A DNA stretch of 64,000 nt from contig JADHOM010000001.1 in NCBI GenBank assembly GCA_016778985.1, forward strand, positions 299,485 through 363,484, written 5' to 3'. Source of the DNA: Alphaproteobacteria bacterium. Its GTDB lineage: Bacteria > Pseudomonadota > Alphaproteobacteria > Puniceispirillales > UBA1172. A program made the translations under genes and the position numbers. The notes beneath the pieces are model-generated. The model worked only from the letters and a program-made list of their open reading frames with translations. It did no database searches and was not told the origin of the DNA. This document shows positions 53,955-63,374 of the stretch, piece after piece. How positions within the stretch are numbered: the first letter of the stretch is position 1; each line of letters starts with the position of its first letter.

Positions 53955-54362
53955 ATGGATAACAGACAAAAATTGGCGGCACTCGATCTGGCGGACCTAA
54001 CCGTATTGTCATCATTATTACAGGATGCAACAGTATTGGTTGGTGATATGGGCTACGATGCGGAAGCCGAACAATTTATGCTGGTCGCGGCCAGGTTTAT
54101 CACAGAAGATGGCCATAATCGCCGCCGATTGATGGGGGTAAACATAGATGGCGTCAAACGGGCGCGACGTTATGGCATTGACCTAAATCGCAAAGAAGAT
54201 GTGCTATCCTTGCTCAGCGTGACATTTTCGGGTATGTCGGTGGATCTAACCTTTTCTGGTGATGCTATGTTAACACTGGAAACAGATCAGATCAGGGTCT
54301 TTGCCGCTGATCTGGATGAAGGCTGGGTGACAGGATTTCAGCCTTCACATAATAGCGATTGA
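53955..54362 (+). CDS. DUF2948 family protein
   Basis: A 135-residue protein of DUF2948, with the N-terminal LAALDLADLTVLSSLLQDAT and FMLVAARFITEDGHNRRRLMG-like parts (read RFITEDGHNRRR). The family is of unknown function and nearly always sits between murA and hisD in alphaproteobacteria, as here. It ends with a 15-bp gap to hisG. Confidence 0.9.
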   Translation: MDNRQKLAALDLADLTVLSSLLQDATVLVGDMGYDAEAEQFMLVAARFITEDGHNRRRLMGVNIDGVKRARRYGIDLNRKEDVLSLLSVTFSGMSVDLTFSGDAMLTLETDQIRVFAADLDEGWVTGFQPSHNSD

Positions 54363-54377
54363 GGAAAGATCAGTCTG

Positions 54378-55094
54378 ATGACAAATCTTGGACAAGCACA
54401 GCTGAATGAATTGGCAGAAAATGATAGTCAGGAAAAGCTCATCCTAGCTTTGCCCAAGGGGCGGATTTTGCAGTCTATTCGTCCCATGATGGAACATGCC
54501 GGGCTTATTCCCGAAGATGGCTTTTTCAATGAAAAAGACCGCCGCCTGCGCTTTTCAACCAATGATCCTATGGTGGATATTATTCGTGTCCGGAGCTTTG
54601 ATGTCGCCACGTTTCTGGCCTATGGCGCGGCGCAGATGGGGGTTGCTGGCTCCGATGTTTTGATGGAGTTTGATCATCCTGATATTTATGCCCCGGTTGA
54701 TCTGAATACGGGCCATTGCCGCATGGTGGTAGCCACACAAGCGAAAACACTGACCGAGGAAGACCCAAGAAGCTGGAGCCATGTTCGTGTCGCGACAAAA
54801 TATCCACGTCTAACCAGCCAGTATTTTGCCGCCAGAGGCGTGCAAGCAGAATGTATTAAATTAAACGGTGCGATGGAACTTGCCCCTGGATTAGGATTAT
54901 GTCGGCGCATAGTCGATTTAGTCGAAACAGGTTCTACCCTGGAAGCCAATGGACTGGTTGAAGTGGAAGAGATTGCCAAGATCACCAGCAAGCTTGTTGT
55001 CAATCGTGTCGCATGGAAAACCCGACCTGAAGTGATAAGCAACTGGATCAAACGCTTTCGTGAGGCAGTAGATGACACTCAGAGTTCCACTTAA
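54378..55094 (+). CDS. hisG: ATP phosphoribosyltransferase, short form
   Basis: A 238-residue HisG of the short (HisGS) type, lacking the C-terminal regulatory domain. [12 protein letters not shown] is the N-terminal signature, followed by [11 protein letters not shown] and [18 protein letters not shown], the PRPP-binding loop. It starts histidine biosynthesis. Short HisG needs the HisZ regulatory subunit, which is not in this window. It overlaps hisD by 23 bp, indicating tight coupling. Confidence 0.93.
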   Translation: MTNLGQAQLNELAENDSQEKLILALPKGRILQSIRPMMEHAGLIPEDGFFNEKDRRLRFSTNDPMVDIIRVRSFDVATFLAYGAAQMGVAGSDVLMEFDHPDIYAPVDLNTGHCRMVVATQAKTLTEEDPRSWSHVRVATKYPRLTSQYFAARGVQAECIKLNGAMELAPGLGLCRRIVDLVETGSTLEANGLVEVEEIAKITSKLVVNRVAWKTRPEVISNWIKRFREAVDDTQSST

Positions 55095-56367
55095 TCATCC
55101 TGATCGGGCAGCGGTGCTGGATCATTTCATTAACCTCTCACGTGACGTTGTTTCTGATGTTGGTGCTGATGTTGCCAATATTATCAGCACGATCAGGGCA
55201 GAAGGTGATGCGGCTTTATTGCGTTACACAGAACAGTTTGATCATTTCGCTGTTACTAATATGGTTGATCTATCGATATCACCCGACCGTCTGAAGGCGG
55301 CTTATGAACAGCTTGATAAAGGCTTACGGCAAGCGCTTGATTTGGCCGCTGACCGGATTTCAGCCTTTCATGAGGAACAACGGCCGACGCCGCAAGAATG
55401 GGTTGATGATGCTGGTGTCCGATTAGGTCTGCGGCATACTGCGGTTGATGCGGCAGGGCTATATGTCCCTGGCGGCAAGGCCGCCTATCCATCGTCAGTT
55501 TTGATGAATGCTTTGCCAGCGCGTGTTGCGGGTGTCAAACGGCTGGTCATGGTAACGCCAATGCCACATGGTGTTGCCAATGATCTGGTTCTGGCGGCAG
55601 CGTGGCGGGCAGGCATTGATGAAGTCTGGGCGATTGGCGGCGCCCAAGCGATAGCTGCCTGTGCCTTTGGTACAGAATCTATCCGTCCGGTTAATAAGAT
55701 TACCGGCCCTGGTAATGCGTGGGTTGCGACCGCCAAGCGGCAAGTGTTTGGGCAGGTTGGAATCGATTCGATTGCAGGCCCTTCGGAAGTGCTAATTATG
55801 GCGGATAACCATAATAATCCAGACTGGATAGCTATGGATTTAATGGCACAAGCGGAACATGATGAATTGGCGCAATCTATCCTGATTACCGATGATGAGG
55901 GATTTGCAGATGCGGTATCTGAGGCGGTTGAGCATATTCTCAAAACCTTGCCACGAGCAGAAATTGCAGGCGCATCTTGGCGGGATCATGGGGCGATAAT
56001 TACGGTTGCGGATTGGCAAGAAGGTATTGATTTAGCCAATCGGCTTGCCCCTGAACATCTTGAGCTAGCCTTGGCTGATGCTGATGCGGTTAGCGCAGAA
56101 ATCCATCATGCAGGGGCAATTTTTATTGGGGCATATACGCCAGAAGCCGTGGGCGATTATGTGGCAGGCCCTAATCATGTGTTGCCAACATCGCGCACCG
56201 CTAGATTCTCATCAGGCCTTGGTGTTGTTGATTTTATGAAAAGAACAACATTGGTATCTTGTGATAGTATGGCGTTACGGAATATTGGGCCGGCGGCGGT
56301 GCATCTGGCGGAGGCTGAGGGACTTGATGCACATGCCTTATCTGTTTCTCGGCGATTGAATGTCTGA
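55072..56367 (+). CDS. hisD: Histidinol dehydrogenase
   Basis: A 431-residue zinc enzyme oxidising L-histidinol to histidine in two NAD-dependent steps. Landmarks are [25 protein letters not shown] loop ([16 protein letters not shown]), [35 protein letters not shown] with the zinc/substrate Asp, LAPEHLEL and [19 protein letters not shown] with the catalytic His. Its start lies inside hisG. Downstream UPF0262, phosphatase and infA follow the usual alphaproteobacterial order. Confidence 0.96.
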   Translation: MTLRVPLNHPDRAAVLDHFINLSRDVVSDVGADVANIISTIRAEGDAALLRYTEQFDHFAVTNMVDLSISPDRLKAAYEQLDKGLRQALDLAADRISAFHEEQRPTPQEWVDDAGVRLGLRHTAVDAAGLYVPGGKAAYPSSVLMNALPARVAGVKRLVMVTPMPHGVANDLVLAAAWRAGIDEVWAIGGAQAIAACAFGTESIRPVNKITGPGNAWVATAKRQVFGQVGIDSIAGPSEVLIMADNHNNPDWIAMDLMAQAEHDELAQSILITDDEGFADAVSEAVEHILKTLPRAEIAGASWRDHGAIITVADWQEGIDLANRLAPEHLELALADADAVSAEIHHAGAIFIGAYTPEAVGDYVAGPNHVLPTSRTARFSSGLGVVDFMKRTTLVSCDSMALRNIGPAAVHLAEAEGLDAHALSVSRRLNV

Positions 56368-56372
56368 GAGCC

Positions 56373-56852
56373 ATGACGACTATATCTGACCAAGCCCGTA
56401 TTATTGAGATACATCTGGATCAGAAAGACCAGCCCCGACTGAGTGCGGAAGCCGAACATGAACGATCAATTGCTATTTTTGATCTGATTGAAGAAAATTA
56501 CTTTAGTTTATTATCAGCCGGCGGGCCTTATATCCTGACGCTTCGCATTGACGCGCGCCATATTCATTTTGATGTTAAGGATAACGCCAATGAATTGCTG
56601 GCTAAGTTTATGCTTGCAATGGGCCCCCTGCGGCGCGTTATCCGTGACTATAATATGGTTTGCGAGAGTTATTATGAGGCTATTCGCACCAAGACGCCAT
56701 CACAGATTCAAGCAATTGATATGGGACGGCGGGCGCTCCATGACGAAGGGTCACAGATATTGCAAACCCGTCTTGATGGTAAGATTGATATGGATAAGGG
56801 CACGGCACGGCGGCTGTTTAGTCTCGTCTTTGTTCTCAAACAAGGGTTTTAA
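56373..56852 (+). CDS. UPF0262 family protein
   Basis: A 159-residue protein matching UPF0262: HERSIAIFDLIEENYF, then YILTLRIDARHIHFDV and GPLRRVIRDYNMVCESYYEA. The family is almost confined to alphaproteobacteria and always follows hisD; its function is unknown. It lies 5 bp after hisD. Confidence 0.92.
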   Translation: MTTISDQARIIEIHLDQKDQPRLSAEAEHERSIAIFDLIEENYFSLLSAGGPYILTLRIDARHIHFDVKDNANELLAKFMLAMGPLRRVIRDYNMVCESYYEAIRTKTPSQIQAIDMGRRALHDEGSQILQTRLDGKIDMDKGTARRLFSLVFVLKQGF

Positions 56853-56922
56853 GCAACAGTCTTAAGTAAAATTCATAAAATAGAAAATCTTAAGCAGGGG
56901 TTATCAAAAAAGGTACAAAATC

Positions 56923-57411
56923 ATGATAAAATCAACAATACCTAGCGAGGCAACATCAGATCGCCCCATTGATAAATTACCACTTAATATCCTATTTGCC
57001 TGTACCCATAATAAAATCCGCTCACCTATGGCCGAAGCCATGATGAAGAATATGTATGCTGATCATATTGGTCTGGTTGATAGTTGCGGGATGGACGATG
57101 GCGGCGATATTGGCGATGGGTTTACGATTGCAGTCATGCAGGAAATTGGGTTGAATATCATGGATCATGAGCCGAAAAGCTTTGCCGATATTAGTCAATC
57201 ACATTTTGATATGGTCATTTGCTTCTCAGAAGCTAGTTATGAGGATGCCAGCCGCATGATGTCACTGGCTGGTGCAAGTATAGAATACTGGCCAGTTTAT
57301 GATATGGCGCTGATTGCCGAAGGCAGGGAAGCACGCCTAAATGCCTATCGAAATGTCCGTGATGATATAAAAACCATGCTTAATGATCGTTTTAAGGGGT
57401 TAAATGCATAA
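56923..57411 (+). CDS. Low-molecular-weight protein-tyrosine phosphatase-like protein
   Basis: A 162-residue LMW-PTP/ArsC-fold protein. The P-loop is Cys27-x5-Arg33 in FACTHNKIRSPMAEA. The general-acid region, normally DP, reads YWPVYDMALIAEGREARLNA: the Asp is kept but the next residue is Met instead of Pro. In alphaproteobacteria this gene regularly lies between UPF0262 and infA. Possible roles are phosphotyrosine removal or arsenate reduction, but no resolving cysteines for arsenate are obvious. Confidence 0.85.
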   Translation: MIKSTIPSEATSDRPIDKLPLNILFACTHNKIRSPMAEAMMKNMYADHIGLVDSCGMDDGGDIGDGFTIAVMQEIGLNIMDHEPKSFADISQSHFDMVICFSEASYEDASRMMSLAGASIEYWPVYDMALIAEGREARLNAYRNVRDDIKTMLNDRFKGLNA

Positions 57412-57478
57412 TATGCTTGACCCCAGACAGCGCATTCGTAATAGATGATGCCTTAATTGATAAACTTGGATTATATGG

Positions 57479-57697
57479 ATGGCTAAAGAAGACTTAATCG
57501 AATTTTCGGGCGTTGTAACCGAATTATTACCCAACGCGATGTTTAGGGTAAAACTTGATAATGATCATGAGGTTCTCGCCCATACGAGCGGCAAGATGCG
57601 TAAAAACCGTATTCGGGTGCTGGCAGGTGATCGGGTTAATGTTGAAATGACCCCCTACGACCTGACCAAAGGCCGTATCACTTTCCGTTACAAGTAA
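57479..57697 (+). CDS. infA: Translation initiation factor IF-1
   Basis: A 72-residue S1-like OB-fold protein, exactly the IF-1 length: [20 protein letters not shown], then [18 protein letters not shown] and the C-terminal [11 protein letters not shown]. It binds the 30S A site during initiation. Followed 10 nt later by maf. Confidence 0.97.
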   Translation: MAKEDLIEFSGVVTELLPNAMFRVKLDNDHEVLAHTSGKMRKNRIRVLAGDRVNVEMTPYDLTKGRITFRYK

Positions 57698-57707
57698 TTC
57701 ATTTAAG

Positions 57708-58307
57708 ATGACGGATCGGCAGAATAAACCCCGTCATTTCGTGTTAGCCTCGGCCTCACCTCGGCGGGTGGAGTTACTTAATCAAATAGGTATTGTTGCG
57801 GATGCTATTCATCCAGCTGACATTGATGAGACCCCCGCAAAAGCCGAAACCCCAAGAGCCTATGTGCAACGTATGGCGCGGCAAAAGGCTGAGGCTGTGG
57901 CGGTGCTTCACCCCGAAGCTGTTGTTTTAGCCGCTGATACTGTGGTGGCGATGGGTCGGCGCATCATGGGCAAGCCCGATGATCAAGCGATGGCAAAACG
58001 CTATCTTGAGCAGCTATCTGGCCGTCGCCATGATGTTATGACGGCGGTTGTTTTGATTAGCCCTGATGGCCGTGTGATGCCGCGCCTTGCCCATAGCAAA
58101 GTCCGCTTCAGACGGCTCGATGAAGCGATCATTACCACATATCTGAAAACTGATGAATGGCAAGGTAAGGCTGGCGGTTATGCTATTCAAGGTCAGGCAG
58201 CGATGTGGATTGACTGGATTAGTGGGTCATATTCTGGGGTTGTTGGCTTGCCACTCGCGGAAACCGCGCAGCTGCTTCGGCATGTTGGTGTGTTAGAGCT
58301 GACATGA
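57708..58307 (+). CDS. maf: Maf-family nucleotide pyrophosphatase
   Basis: A 199-residue Maf protein. The N-terminal LASASPRRVELL is the family signature, VVLAADTVVAMG the metal-binding acidic strand, and GKPDDQAMAKRYLEQLSGR and YAIQGQAAMWIDWISGSYSG the remaining conserved parts. It hydrolyses non-canonical or modified NTPs; a WQGKAGGYAIQGQ site of the YhdE type suggests dTTP/UTP-type specificity. It overlaps the RNase gene by ATGA. Confidence 0.94.
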   Translation: MTDRQNKPRHFVLASASPRRVELLNQIGIVADAIHPADIDETPAKAETPRAYVQRMARQKAEAVAVLHPEAVVLAADTVVAMGRRIMGKPDDQAMAKRYLEQLSGRRHDVMTAVVLISPDGRVMPRLAHSKVRFRRLDEAIITTYLKTDEWQGKAGGYAIQGQAAMWIDWISGSYSGVVGLPLAETAQLLRHVGVLELT

Positions 58308-59611
58308 CTGGCACCAGAACCGGCCTAGCCGACATGACAGCTATTCTAGACCCGATGCCGGGCTATCAACGGCTAGCGCTGATCAAGGGGGGCACACTAA
58401 CCGATATCTTTGTCCATGATATGAGCGATAAGACAGCCGCTTATGGAGCTGTTTTTATGGCAAGGGTAGCGGCGATCTTTCCACAACATAATCGCCTTCA
58501 GCTCAATTTAGGTGAGATGGGCATGGCCAGTATGCGTGTTAGCAAACCGAGCCAATTTAGCTCAGGTCAGCTTGTTCCGGTTACTGTCCAAGCCGAGCCA
58601 CGTGAGCAAAAGCCAGCCCAAATGCGCTATGGCATTCTTCGCCAAAGCCGCTTTGCCATCCTTCATGTTGTGCCAAACACAACTGGCCAATTACATTTAT
58701 CGCAGCGGCTGAAAGCCTATCTGGCTGATCATAGTGATGAAGATCTATCCGAAATATGTGCCGTTTTGCGTGACATGGCAGCAGATCATGCTTGCCAGAT
58801 CACCTTGCGCCAGACCGCCGCCAGCGAGCCAAGCGATATCGTCCTCAATGCGATTAAAGCTCAGCTTGCGGCCATAAAGCCAATATGTGCTGATGCCGAT
58901 AAGATGCGTGAACATGGCATAGTGGCAGCGCCGCCAGCGCTGTTGTCAATGGCTGAACAATATGTATCGGCTGAGCATATTATCATTGATGATGGCAGGT
59001 CTTGGGCAGATGCTGAAATTGATCAGCAGCTTGATCAGGCGCTATCGCCGTATCTGAGCTTGCCAGATGGCGGCGGCATTTATATATCATCGCCGCCCGG
59101 TGCAGCGGTCATTGATGGTGATAGCGCGGCATCACGATTAGCGCCTGAAGCGCTGGCTATGGCCATGATCGCGCCGCTGGCTGATCATATCCGATTGCGC
59201 CGCATATCGGGAGCTATCGTTGTTGATTTTCCGCGGCTCAATCATGGCGGCAGAGATCGTATTCATCAAGCCATGATGTCAGCGTTTGCTGATGACCCTC
59301 TGCGGCCGATCTTGCATGGGTGGACAAAAGGCGGTTTGTATACGCTTGAGCGGCGGCATCAGCTGAGGCCGCTTGGCGATATGCTTGACGGGGATAGCAC
59401 ACCAGCAAAATATGCCGCTATTATGGCGCTTCGTCATATCTGGCAACAGACCAGAAATACTGGCAATAATACTGGCAGTGATGGTTTGCCGCCAACACTT
59501 CGGCTGACACAAGCGGCACAGGATTGGCTTAACGGGGACGGTGTTGCGATCAGGGATGCGGTTTGCATGGACTTGCCCTTGCCGCCGGAGTGGATTACTG
59601 TTGCCCCGTAG
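58304..59611 (+). CDS. Ribonuclease E/G family protein
   Basis: A 435-residue RNase E/G-type protein. The catalytic aspartates are kept: VIDGD at about residue 271 (VIDVN in E. coli) and IVVDFPRL at about 307 (IVIDFIDM). The N-terminal part (IKGGTLTDIFVHDMSDKTAA) corresponds to the S1-embedded region, and the long C-terminal scaffold of RNase E is absent. No CPxCxG zinc-link is seen, so quaternary assembly may differ. It should cleave single-stranded RNA. Same gene order (maf-rng-yacG) as in other alphaproteobacteria. Confidence 0.88.
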   Translation: MTGTRTGLADMTAILDPMPGYQRLALIKGGTLTDIFVHDMSDKTAAYGAVFMARVAAIFPQHNRLQLNLGEMGMASMRVSKPSQFSSGQLVPVTVQAEPREQKPAQMRYGILRQSRFAILHVVPNTTGQLHLSQRLKAYLADHSDEDLSEICAVLRDMAADHACQITLRQTAASEPSDIVLNAIKAQLAAIKPICADADKMREHGIVAAPPALLSMAEQYVSAEHIIIDDGRSWADAEIDQQLDQALSPYLSLPDGGGIYISSPPGAAVIDGDSAASRLAPEALAMAMIAPLADHIRLRRISGAIVVDFPRLNHGGRDRIHQAMMSAFADDPLRPILHGWTKGGLYTLERRHQLRPLGDMLDGDSTPAKYAAIMALRHIWQQTRNTGNNTGSDGLPPTLRLTQAAQDWLNGDGVAIRDAVCMDLPLPPEWITVAP

Positions 59612-59670
59612 ATCATAGATGTGTGGTTATCAGATATGGTCTTCAGACTGGTATCATCGGAGGAGAAAAC

Positions 59671-59925
59671 ATGCCAGCCAAATGCCTGAATTGTGGGGAA
59701 CTAGCCATCAAACCGCATAGCCCATTTTGCTCTGAGCGATGTGCCTCGGTTGATCTGGGAAACTGGTTTTCGGGCAAATATACCTTTCCTGCTGACGACA
59801 TACCCGCAGAAGATGAGCTTGATGCGATCATTGACAGCATAGAGGCAGGTGCTGAAAATGGTGGCGAGGATGCCGATATGCTAGGTAAACAGAGCGCCGC
59901 CATTATGCCGTTTCAAAGAAAATAG
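59671..59925 (+). CDS. yacG: DNA gyrase inhibitor YacG (zinc protein)
   Basis: An 84-residue protein with the YacG zinc site Cys5, Cys8, Cys20, Cys24 in CLNCGE and FCSERCASVDLG, followed by NWFSGKYTFP. In E. coli it inhibits gyrase. The acidic Glu/Asp-rich tail is longer than in E. coli. GGAGGAG precedes the ATG at 59671. Confidence 0.92.
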   Translation: MPAKCLNCGELAIKPHSPFCSERCASVDLGNWFSGKYTFPADDIPAEDELDAIIDSIEAGAENGGEDADMLGKQSAAIMPFQRK

Positions 59926-59986
59926 AATTAGGTGATAATTCCCTTGCGTCTTTGGCTGGACATATGCGATTAGATCGGCTAGATCA

Positions 59987-60015
59987 TTGAGAGCAGAATT
60001 GGTATTGGCTAACAT
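59987..60015 (+). promoter_or_regulatory. Promoter of tRNA-Phe
   Basis: TTGAGA (59987-59992) and TAACAT (60010-60015) are separated by 17 bp and lie about 28 bp before the mature tRNA 5' end, a normal sigma70-type geometry. Between them and the tRNA is a short tandem repeat of AATGCCCTT (60022-60046). Confidence 0.5.
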
Positions 60016-60021
60016 ATGGTA

Positions 60022-60042
60022 AATGCCCTTAATGCCCTTAAT

Positions 60043-60046
<4 letters not shown>
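60022..60046 (+). repeat. 9-bp tandem repeat in the tRNA-Phe leader
   Basis: AATGCCCTT occurs at 60022 and 60031, and a third partial copy AATGCCC at 60040 runs into the tRNA, whose 5' end (GCCCAGG) provides the last bases. It looks like slippage expansion of the tRNA 5' edge and may change the leader length of the precursor. Confidence 0.8.
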
Positions 60047-60118
<72 letters not shown>

Positions 60119-60798
60119 TTTTCCTGAAAGCAAAGTCTAGGTTTTCTGCCTGTCACACCATGTTTCAACATGAGTGTAGAATCTCATGAAAATACCCGTT
60201 TCGTCAATCTCTGTGTGACAGGTGTGTGACAATCGTTGCTTCTTCGAGACTGGTAAGCAATTATTATAATCATGAAAATCTTCCGCAGTTTTTTTATCTT
60301 TAGCGCTTTTTTGATTTTGCTTTGAGCATGCGAGGAAGACGTTGGGAATCAAATCGCTGACCTTGAGGCATTTGTTTCAAGAAACCCAGTCGATAAAGAA
60401 GATGTTTGGTTGGAAGTCAAAGGATGGGGTGATCTTGGATGGGCTCCAACTATTTTAGTTTTTGGTACGTTTGATGATATGGCTGTTTGTGAGGAGTTAC
60501 GCGAGTTTTATAAAACGGTTTCAGCCAAAACATGGCGATGCCGCCCTGCCAATTAGAATTCTACGATATATCCCATAAAATCCCATATATATAATAAAAA
60601 CAATAATTTATAACTATTTTTAGTTTACGTTTGTTATTTGAGCTGCTATGCTTGTGAACAGTTGAGCTTGAGCACTCAACATTTAGGCATCAGTTAAGCC
60701 GTATTCAAATTGCTGCAAAGTGGTCTCGTCTGCCGCCACCGCTCAAAAGCGCCACGCTTCAAAAATATCAACTTATTTTATCTGCTCAGGAGACTGTA
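60119..60798. other. Accessory region between tRNA-Phe and the AlpA gene
   Basis: No intact gene is supported here. It contains a small hairpin (CATGAG at 60169-60174, CTCATG at 60183-60188), a run with two GTGTGAC copies (about 60212-60230), the disrupted lipoprotein gene at 60272-60556, and an AT-rich stretch to 60640. An open minus-strand frame (60137-60352) shows no recognisable protein. This is the left flank of the presumed integrative element. Confidence 0.6.
60272..60556 (+). pseudogene. Small lipoprotein with in-frame TGA at the lipobox
   Basis: Reading from ATG 60272 gives MKIFRSFFIFSAFLILL, then TGA (60323-60325), then ACEEDVGNQI... to TAG at 60554-60556. Ignoring the TGA, the product would be a 94-residue lipoprotein: a basic-hydrophobic signal, a lipobox LL-x-A-C with Cys at codon 20, and a mature domain with VWLEVKGWGDLGW, LVFGTFDDMAVCEELREF and a final WRCRPAN, a pattern I associate with small lipoproteins of accessory regions. 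The rest of the frame has no other stop and keeps protein-like composition, so the defect is recent, a sequencing error, or a recoded codon. Function unknown. Confidence 0.6.
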
Positions 60799-60987
60799 AT
60801 GCAGCATTTGAATGTGATTCCGCGTGGGCAACTATGCGAGCAACTCGGCGTGAGCCGTTCGACTATTAAGCGTTGGATTGCGACCCGTAACTTTCCCCAA
60901 CCACTTCGTGCTTCAGGGCGTGAACCGCTGTTTGATAGTGACGCTGTCAACCGGTGGTTTAAAGAGATGGAGGCTGGCAATGAGTGA
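60799..60987 (+). CDS. AlpA-type MerR-like regulator/excisionase
   Basis: A 62-residue winged-helix protein: LCEQLGVSRSTIKRWIATRN then FPQPLRASGREPLFDSDAVN, the typical AlpA/excisionase helix-turn-helix and wing, as encoded by P4-like prophages and genomic islands. Such proteins activate integrase or control early genes. GGAG lies about 8 nt before the ATG. Its stop overlaps the primase-helicase start by 8 bp. Confidence 0.85.
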   Translation: MQHLNVIPRGQLCEQLGVSRSTIKRWIATRNFPQPLRASGREPLFDSDAVNRWFKEMEAGNE

Positions 60988-63196
60988 ACTTATTAACGAT
61001 GCGGGCAGGATGGCAGCGCTGTTCAGAGGCTTCACTGGCGGCTATGGAACTTATAATGCTCGGCTTCTTGGCAACGCAAAGGGCAAACAAAAAGTTCAGC
61101 AATCGATGGTCAAAGAGCCGCCGACAATTAATTTGTTCAAGGCACATTTATCCGGTCAAACACCTGTTGGCATCTATTTGCTGGACGATAATGAACAGGT
61201 GAGTTTTGGCGCGATCGATATTGACCAATATCCAATAGACCACGGTGCTCTGACAAACCGTTTGGGTGAACTGTCATTGCCATTGATCGTATGTAACAGC
61301 AAATCAGGTGGCGCACATGTTTATGTCTTTTTTGAAAGCCCACAGGACCCGGCTGACACGATAGAGGTCTTGAAAATAATAGCTGAAGCAATCGGCTATC
61401 CCGGTGTCGAGGTTTTCCCCAAGCAAGCGAAGCGTCCATCTGGTGGATACGGAAACTACATCAACCTACCTTTCTTTGGGCACCCTAGCTTGAAATACGC
61501 TTGCCATACGCCTGAAGGGGAGATGGGGCTATCTCCCTTCCTTGATTTGGCGGAGTGCAGCAGAACAACGACTGCCAACCTGAATCGTCTCCTTAGTCAG
61601 CAAAAGCTAACCAAAGATATTCGACCCGCGGATAATTCAGAGTTGCAGCGACCCCAAGCTGGTGGTCGCAATGAATTTCTCTTTTATCTTGGAATAGATC
61701 TAATGCGGCAAGGTCTGGGACATGACATTGTGGCAACAATCTTACGTGAGAAAAATCAAACAGCGACAGAGCAAGATCACGAGAATTTTCTTACTGAAGG
61801 ACCATATCCAAGTGATAAGTTGGAAATACTTATCGCTAGCCTTAAAAAAACGGAAATACAAAAGTCTTCAGATAAAAGCATCGCAATCGTTGAGGAGCTA
61901 AATACGAAACATGCGCATGTAATGATCAGCGGCAAAGCACGCATCATAAATATCGCGACTGATCCGCAGAATGGTTGGCAGATGCATGACTTCTCAACGC
62001 CAGCGGATTTCCGATCACGATATGCTAATCGTAAAGTCAAAGTTGGCAGTAGAGTAAGGACCGCGGGAGAAGTATGGCTAGAAAGCCCCAAAAGACGATC
62101 CTACAACGGCATAACATTTCTGCCCGGCAAAGATGCTGGCGATTACTTTAACTTGTTTCAAGGGTTTGCTGTCGAGCCTGCTGAGGGCGACTGCAGTTTG
62201 TATCTTGAGCACATTCGAAACAACATTTGCAGTGCCGACGACGAGTTATATGAATATGTGATCCATTGGATGGCAGACGCCATTCAGAACCCCAGTACCC
62301 GTCCGGGTGTTGCGTTAGCTATACGAGGACAACAAGGCGTCGGCAAAGGTGTATTCGTAAACACATTTGCACGATTGTTCGGCCCTCATTTCATCCAAGT
62401 TACCCAATCAAGTCACTTGGTTGGTAACTTTAACGGTCACCAAAAAGACAAGCTACTGGTGTTTGCGGATGAGGCTTTCTGGGCAGGCAATAAGCAAGCC
62501 GAGGGCGTGCTGAAGGGGCTTGTCACCGAGGACACCTTGTCTATCGAGATGAAAGGCGTAGATGTCGGGCAGTTCCCCAACTTCATCCGCCTGATACTTG
62601 CCACAAACAACGATTGGGTGGTTCCGGCTAGCGCAGAACAGAGGCGATTTGTTGTAATCGACGCCAGTGCTGCACGGATGCAAGATACCGCATATTTCGG
62701 CGCAATCATTCATCAAATGGAGAATGGCGGCATAGAGGCGTTAATGCACCACCTGCAATCCGTGGATCTGGAGGGCATAAACCTTCGCAAGATTCCTCAA
62801 ACTGATGCTCTGGCCGACCAGAAACTTCGGAGCTTGGACAGTGTTGCGGGGTGGTTGTTTAGCTGCTTGAACAATGGCGGTATTGAGGAGGCTGATACTA
62901 ACTCCAACACACACCTTCGGGACTGGCCCGAGACTTTTAGAACTACAGACATGTACAACGCCTACCTTGGATACTGTAAGCGCGTCGGTCAAAGCCACCC
63001 AGTCCGAGACTCTGTGTTTGGTAAATATCTTGCTAAATACTTGCCATCGATGTCTAAGCGCCGCGAGGGTAGCAAAAATCGGCGGCAGGTCTACTTACTG
63101 CCTTCATTAGATAAGGCGCGTCAGGAGTTTACTTCTAGCACTAAAGTGCCCAACAAGGATTGGTTAGAAGATCGTGAAGGTCTTTTTCGTGAGTAG
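60980..63196 (+). CDS. Primase-helicase fusion of mobile element
   Basis: A 738-residue two-domain replication protein. The N-terminal half is an archaeo-eukaryotic-type primase (TOTE-like): catalytic DID at 80-82, SKSGGAH with His113, and EVFPKQ followed by GNYINLPFFG. The C-terminal half is an SF3/DUF5906-like helicase with Walker A GQQGVGKGVF at about residue 450, Walker B LLVFADEAFW at about 492, and IRLILATNNDWVVP (motif C/sensor 1) after. Such fusions replicate plasmids, satellites and islands from their own origin. The ATG at 60980 has GGAGG upstream; a frame open further 5' overlaps alpA and is not used. Its base and codon use look different from the core genes. Confidence 0.87.
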   Translation: MSELINDAGRMAALFRGFTGGYGTYNARLLGNAKGKQKVQQSMVKEPPTINLFKAHLSGQTPVGIYLLDDNEQVSFGAIDIDQYPIDHGALTNRLGELSLPLIVCNSKSGGAHVYVFFESPQDPADTIEVLKIIAEAIGYPGVEVFPKQAKRPSGGYGNYINLPFFGHPSLKYACHTPEGEMGLSPFLDLAECSRTTTANLNRLLSQQKLTKDIRPADNSELQRPQAGGRNEFLFYLGIDLMRQGLGHDIVATILREKNQTATEQDHENFLTEGPYPSDKLEILIASLKKTEIQKSSDKSIAIVEELNTKHAHVMISGKARIINIATDPQNGWQMHDFSTPADFRSRYANRKVKVGSRVRTAGEVWLESPKRRSYNGITFLPGKDAGDYFNLFQGFAVEPAEGDCSLYLEHIRNNICSADDELYEYVIHWMADAIQNPSTRPGVALAIRGQQGVGKGVFVNTFARLFGPHFIQVTQSSHLVGNFNGHQKDKLLVFADEAFWAGNKQAEGVLKGLVTEDTLSIEMKGVDVGQFPNFIRLILATNNDWVVPASAEQRRFVVIDASAARMQDTAYFGAIIHQMENGGIEALMHHLQSVDLEGINLRKIPQTDALADQKLRSLDSVAGWLFSCLNNGGIEEADTNSNTHLRDWPETFRTTDMYNAYLGYCKRVGQSHPVRDSVFGKYLAKYLPSMSKRREGSKNRRQVYLLPSLDKARQEFTSSTKVPNKDWLEDREGLFRE

Positions 63197-63278
63197 TGGG
63201 TCCAGCGTCTCCACAGTCACAGAAGACATGGCAACTTTCTTGATTGTCGCAGTGTGCTACATCTTTGAAGGACACTAA
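63189..63278 (+). CDS. Possible 29-residue membrane microprotein
   Basis: A GTG at 63189, with GAAGG 6-10 nt upstream, opens a 29-codon frame that overlaps the primase stop. It would encode a Ser/Thr-rich start and then a hydrophobic segment, MATFLIVAVCYIFEGH. There is no homology evidence; it is listed only because of the start context. Confidence 0.2.
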   Translation: MSSGSSVSTVTEDMATFLIVAVCYIFEGH

Positions 63279-63374
63279 TAGATAAAAAAAACAGGGTGGT
63301 TGTTGTGACGTTTAAGGGCAAATGAAAATATAGGTCTAGTCGTGGATCATTTACTTTGGTCGATTAGCCTTTGG

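Noticed and set aside
60137..60352. 71-codon minus-strand frame after tRNA-Phe as an integrase remnant
   Set aside because: No tyrosine-recombinase motif (R-H-x-x-R or the catalytic Tyr context) can be seen, and it overlaps the lipoprotein reading frame.
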